This document shows, piece by piece, positions 61,735 to 64,000 of a DNA stretch of 64,000 nt; the stretch's first letter is position 1; each line of letters opens with the position of its first letter. Both the position numbers and the translations under genes were made by a program. Source of the DNA: Nocardia sp. NBC_01730 (GTDB taxonomy: Bacteria; Actinomycetota; Actinomycetes; Mycobacteriales; Mycobacteriaceae); assembly GCF_035920445.1 (NCBI RefSeq), contig NZ_CP109162.1, positions 1,054,001-1,118,000 of the forward strand. The letters run 5' to 3'. Below the pieces are notes generated by a model that made no database searches, was not told where the DNA came from, and saw only the letters and a list, made by a program, of their open reading frames with translations.

Positions 61735-62661
61735 ATGAAGTCGCTCGACGTCACCTTGCGCCAACTCGAATTCTTCGTGGCCACCGTCGAACGCGGAACA
61801 TTGAGCGCGGCGGCTGCGGAGTTCCACGTTTCGCAGACCGCCGTGTCATTGGCCATCAGTCAGCTCGAGAAAGCGCTCGGCGTTCAGGTTCTGGTCCGCC
61901 GACCCGCCAAAGCGCCCGCGCTCACGGCCGCGGGACGGCAGTTGCTCGTCGATGCCAGGCAGGTGCTGGGCCATGCGGGTGAGCTCGAAAGCGCCGTGCG
62001 CACCATCGGAGGGGATATCTCGGGTCGGCTCGCCGTCGGCTGCTTTCCGACGATCACCCCGTTCGTGATGGGCAGAATTCTCGAGGAGGCGCCGGTCCGC
62101 TATCCGGAACTGGAGATCGACCTCGTCGAGGACACCGTCGAAGGCCTGCAGCAGCGGCTCGCCGACGGACTGTGCGATCTGGCGATCATGTACGACATCG
62201 GCTTGGGCAGCGATGTCATGACCCAGCCGTTGTATTCGTGCGCCCCCTACGCGGTGCTGTCGGCCGGACATCGATTCGCCGCGCGGCGCACCGTCGCGCT
62301 GTCCGAACTGATAGACGAGCCGATGGTGATGATCGATATGCCGCCCAGCCTGGAGTTCTTCACCGGCCGGATCGCCGAGGTCGGCTTTACGCCTGATATC
62401 CGCTACCGGACCAGAAGCGTCGAGACCGTGCGCACTTTCGTCGGCCGCGGTATGGGCTGGGCGGTGCTGCTGCACCGGCCCGGGACCGAGCGCAGCTACG
62501 ACGGCAGTGCGGTCGCGTCGGTCGATCTCGAGGGAATGGGCCCGCCGGTCGAAGTTCTACTCGTCATGAACTCCACTGCGCGAATGACCCGGCGCGCGCG
62601 GGCCTTCGCGGACATGGCTCGTGAACTGCTGCGCACCGGCCCGGTACCTGCCCGAATATGA
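61735..62661 (+). CDS. LysR-family regulator
   Basis: A 308-residue LysR protein: HTH (LSAAAAEFHVSQTAVSLAIS) and a sensor domain of the CynR/OxyR-like class (SGRLAVGCFPTITPFVMGRI). ATG 61735. It diverges from the P450 operon over 99 bases and is its probable activator. Confidence 0.92.
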   Translation: MKSLDVTLRQLEFFVATVERGTLSAAAAEFHVSQTAVSLAISQLEKALGVQVLVRRPAKAPALTAAGRQLLVDARQVLGHAGELESAVRTIGGDISGRLAVGCFPTITPFVMGRILEEAPVRYPELEIDLVEDTVEGLQQRLADGLCDLAIMYDIGLGSDVMTQPLYSCAPYAVLSAGHRFAARRTVALSELIDEPMVMIDMPPSLEFFTGRIAEVGFTPDIRYRTRSVETVRTFVGRGMGWAVLLHRPGTERSYDGSAVASVDLEGMGPPVEVLLVMNSTARMTRRARAFADMARELLRTGPVPARI

Positions 62662-62663
62662 GT

Positions 62664-62686
62664 CACGGCGGCCGACGCTCGCCGTG
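62664..62686. terminator. hairpin between LysR and fdhD
   Basis: CACGGCG and CGCCGTG, a perfect 7-bp stem with a 9-base loop, just after the LysR stop and before convergent fdhD. Confidence 0.6.
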
Positions 62687-62712
62687 GCATCGGACTTTGC
62701 GCCGGTAATGAA

Positions 62713-63546
62713 TTACAAGGCTGCGGCGATCGGGCGCAGGGCTATGCGATGCACATCGGTATAGATATTCATGGTGTCGCCGCGCAGGAAGCCGACGAGC
62801 GTGAGCCCGGCCTCGACGGCCAGATCCACCGCCAGTGAGCTGGGGGCCGAGACCGCGCCCAGCATGGGAATACCCGCCATCACGGCCTTTTGTACCAGCT
62901 CGAACGAGGCGCGGCTACTCACGATGAGAACGAGATCCGCTGTGGGAATAAGGTTTTCGCGCACGGCCCAGCCGATCACCTTGTCCACCGCGTTGTGTCG
63001 CCCGACATCCTCCCTGACCACCAGGGCCGTGCCGTCGGCGGTGAACAGGCCGGCGGCGTGCAATCCGCCGGTCGCGGCGAAAACCTGCTGCTGGGAGCGC
63101 AATTCGTCGGGCGATGTGGACAGCACGTGTATGTCGATCGTGAAATCGCCGTATCCGGGCCGGAATCGGCTTCGGATCCGGACGTCGTCGACCGTGGTCT
63201 TGCCGCACAGTCCGCAGGCGCTGTTGGTGATAGACCGGCGCTTCGGCAGCGGTCGCGTCCGACGTAGCTGGATATCGAGGACGTTGTAGGTGTTCTGCCC
63301 GTCGGCATCGGTTCCGGCGCAATATCGCGCGGAGACGATGTCGTCGACGGATTGGATGATGTTCTCGCTGTACAGGAATCCGTGGACCAGGTCGATGTCG
63401 TTGCCCGGGGTTCGCATGGTGACGTTCAGTGACTCGCCACCGATGCGCATTTCCAGGGGTTCTTCGACCGCCAAGGTATCGGGGCGACGGATTTCGCCGG
63501 TCGCGGTCACCCGCACCATTCTGCGGCGTGCGGTCACCCTGCTCAT
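62713..63546 (-). CDS. fdhD: FdhD sulfurtransferase
   Basis: A 277-residue FdhD protein, which passes sulfur to the molybdenum cofactor of formate dehydrogenase. The catalytic CxxC is ACGLCG (Cys111, Cys114); further family blocks are TGGLHAAGLF, REDVGRHNAVDKVIG and SSRASFELVQKA. ATG 63546 overlaps the formate dehydrogenase stop (ATGA). Confidence 0.95.
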   Translation of the reverse strand: MSRVTARRRMVRVTATGEIRRPDTLAVEEPLEMRIGGESLNVTMRTPGNDIDLVHGFLYSENIIQSVDDIVSARYCAGTDADGQNTYNVLDIQLRRTRPLPKRRSITNSACGLCGKTTVDDVRIRSRFRPGYGDFTIDIHVLSTSPDELRSQQQVFAATGGLHAAGLFTADGTALVVREDVGRHNAVDKVIGWAVRENLIPTADLVLIVSSRASFELVQKAVMAGIPMLGAVSAPSSLAVDLAVEAGLTLVGFLRGDTMNIYTDVHRIALRPIAAAL

Positions 63547-64000
63547 GGCTGCGCTCCAGCCGGGAACGATGCTGGTTCCAGGCGGATCGTGACAGCCTTC
63601 GAGACCGGCGTGTTGGAGCGTTCGGCGACGTGGTCGAGCGGAACGAGCGGGTTGGTTTCGGGGTAGTAGGCGGCGACATTGCCGCGTGGCGTGGAATAGG
63701 GGACCAGCCGGAAACCGGTAACCCGGCGTTCGATGCCGTCGGTCCACTCCGACACCAGGTCCACCAGGTCGTCCTCGGTGAAACCGAGGGCGGCGATATC
63801 GTCGGGATGCACAAGAACGACCTTGCGCCCGTTGTGGATTCCGCGGTACCGGTCGTCGAGTCCGTAGATGGTGGTGTTGTACTGGTCGTGGCTGCGCAGG
63901 GTTTGCAGGATGAGCCGGCCCTGCGGGACCGGAAGCCAGTGCAGATCGTTGACCGCGAAATTGGCTTTGCCGGTGGCGGTGTGGAATTCGCGGGCGTCGC
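63543..64000 (-). CDS. FdhF-type molybdoprotein, C-terminal part
   Basis: Partial gene entering from the right edge. The visible end has the molybdopterin-dinucleotide-binding domain of formate-dehydrogenase-like oxidoreductases: REFHTATGKANFAVND, RSHDQYNTTIYGLDDRYRG, VLVHPDDIAALGFTEDDLV, and the NVAAYYPETNPLVPLDH block typical of the YdeP/FdhF-like alpha subunit. Coupled to fdhD. Start and N-terminal iron-sulfur region are outside the window. Confidence 0.88.
   Translation of the reverse strand, partial: DAREFHTATGKANFAVNDLHWLPVPQGRLILQTLRSHDQYNTTIYGLDDRYRGIHNGRKVVLVHPDDIAALGFTEDDLVDLVSEWTDGIERRVTGFRLVPYSTPRGNVAAYYPETNPLVPLDHVAERSNTPVSKAVTIRLEPASFPAGAQP

Overview
This window is high-GC actinomycete chromosome, most likely Nocardia or a close relative. 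Supporting signs are a WXG100 (ESX) gene pair, a PknK-type kinase with a LuxR tail, an ECF41 sigma/epimerase locus, frequent GTG starts, four-base stop/start overlaps and many aromatic-catabolism operons. No rRNA, tRNA or CRISPR array was recognised. The taxon is an inference from gene content.

Left part (1-10.9 kb): a cut-off Phd-type antitoxin, an ECF41 sigma remnant beside its epimerase-type partner, and a WXG100 pair with one broken member. Then comes a 5'-truncated Tn402/Tn5053-like transposon (tniA-tniB-tniQ plus resolvase) ending at a 36-bp perfect palindrome. An alpha/beta hydrolase diverges from an unusual two-part regulator. After them lies a scrapyard of gene fragments (IS3 orfA, a 92-bp piece of the kinase found at 29 kb, a 77-bp piece of the monooxygenase found at 16 kb, a flavoprotein start) and an intact IS630 element.

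Catabolic cluster A (10.9-23.7 kb): a GntR/FCD regulator and two co-oriented transcription units whose promoters share the 15-bp inverted repeat AACC-N7-GGTT. Unit 1 is amidohydrolase, cupin, cyclase-family hydrolase. Unit 2 is MhpA-like monooxygenase, esterase, FAH-family hydrolase, MmsA-type acylating dehydrogenase, fused AccD/AccA carboxyltransferase, DUF3500 protein, malonyl-CoA-synthetase-like ligase. The gene set suggests ring hydroxylation, hydrolytic cleavage, oxidation of a semialdehyde to an acyl-CoA and (methyl)malonyl-CoA handling. I do not recognise the whole pathway, and this is the best candidate for an undescribed system.

Mobile and decayed centre (23.7-40.2 kb): a collapsed pyruvate carboxylase whose biotin lysine is Asn, IS3 pieces and a complete IS3, the PknK-LuxR kinase regulator, a frameshifted IS1380, an FAH hydrolase/LysR pair facing a truncated cyclase, an integrase/DUF2637/AbrB module, and a frameshifted large serine recombinase.

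Catabolic cluster B (40.2-47.5 kb): TetR and MarR regulators, an MBL-fold hydrolase, an FAD monooxygenase, homogentisate 1,2-dioxygenase (hmgA), an unknown protein and fumarylacetoacetase (fahA). This is a homogentisate route to fumarate and acetoacetate.

Catabolic cluster C (47.5-62.7 kb): a TetR regulator, two FAH-family hydrolases, a cupin and an acetoacetyl-CoA synthetase that could use the acetoacetate from cluster B. Next are an extradiol dioxygenase, an MhpA-like hydroxylase, a hotdog thioesterase, a signal-less substrate-binding-fold protein and a [3Fe-4S] ferredoxin with a P450 broken at its heme loop. An operon P450-Rieske ferredoxin-ferredoxin reductase lies under a divergent LysR gene. 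Palindromes built on ACGAAACG or ATACGATACG at four promoters suggest one TetR regulon. The window ends in fdhD and a partial formate-dehydrogenase-type molybdoenzyme.
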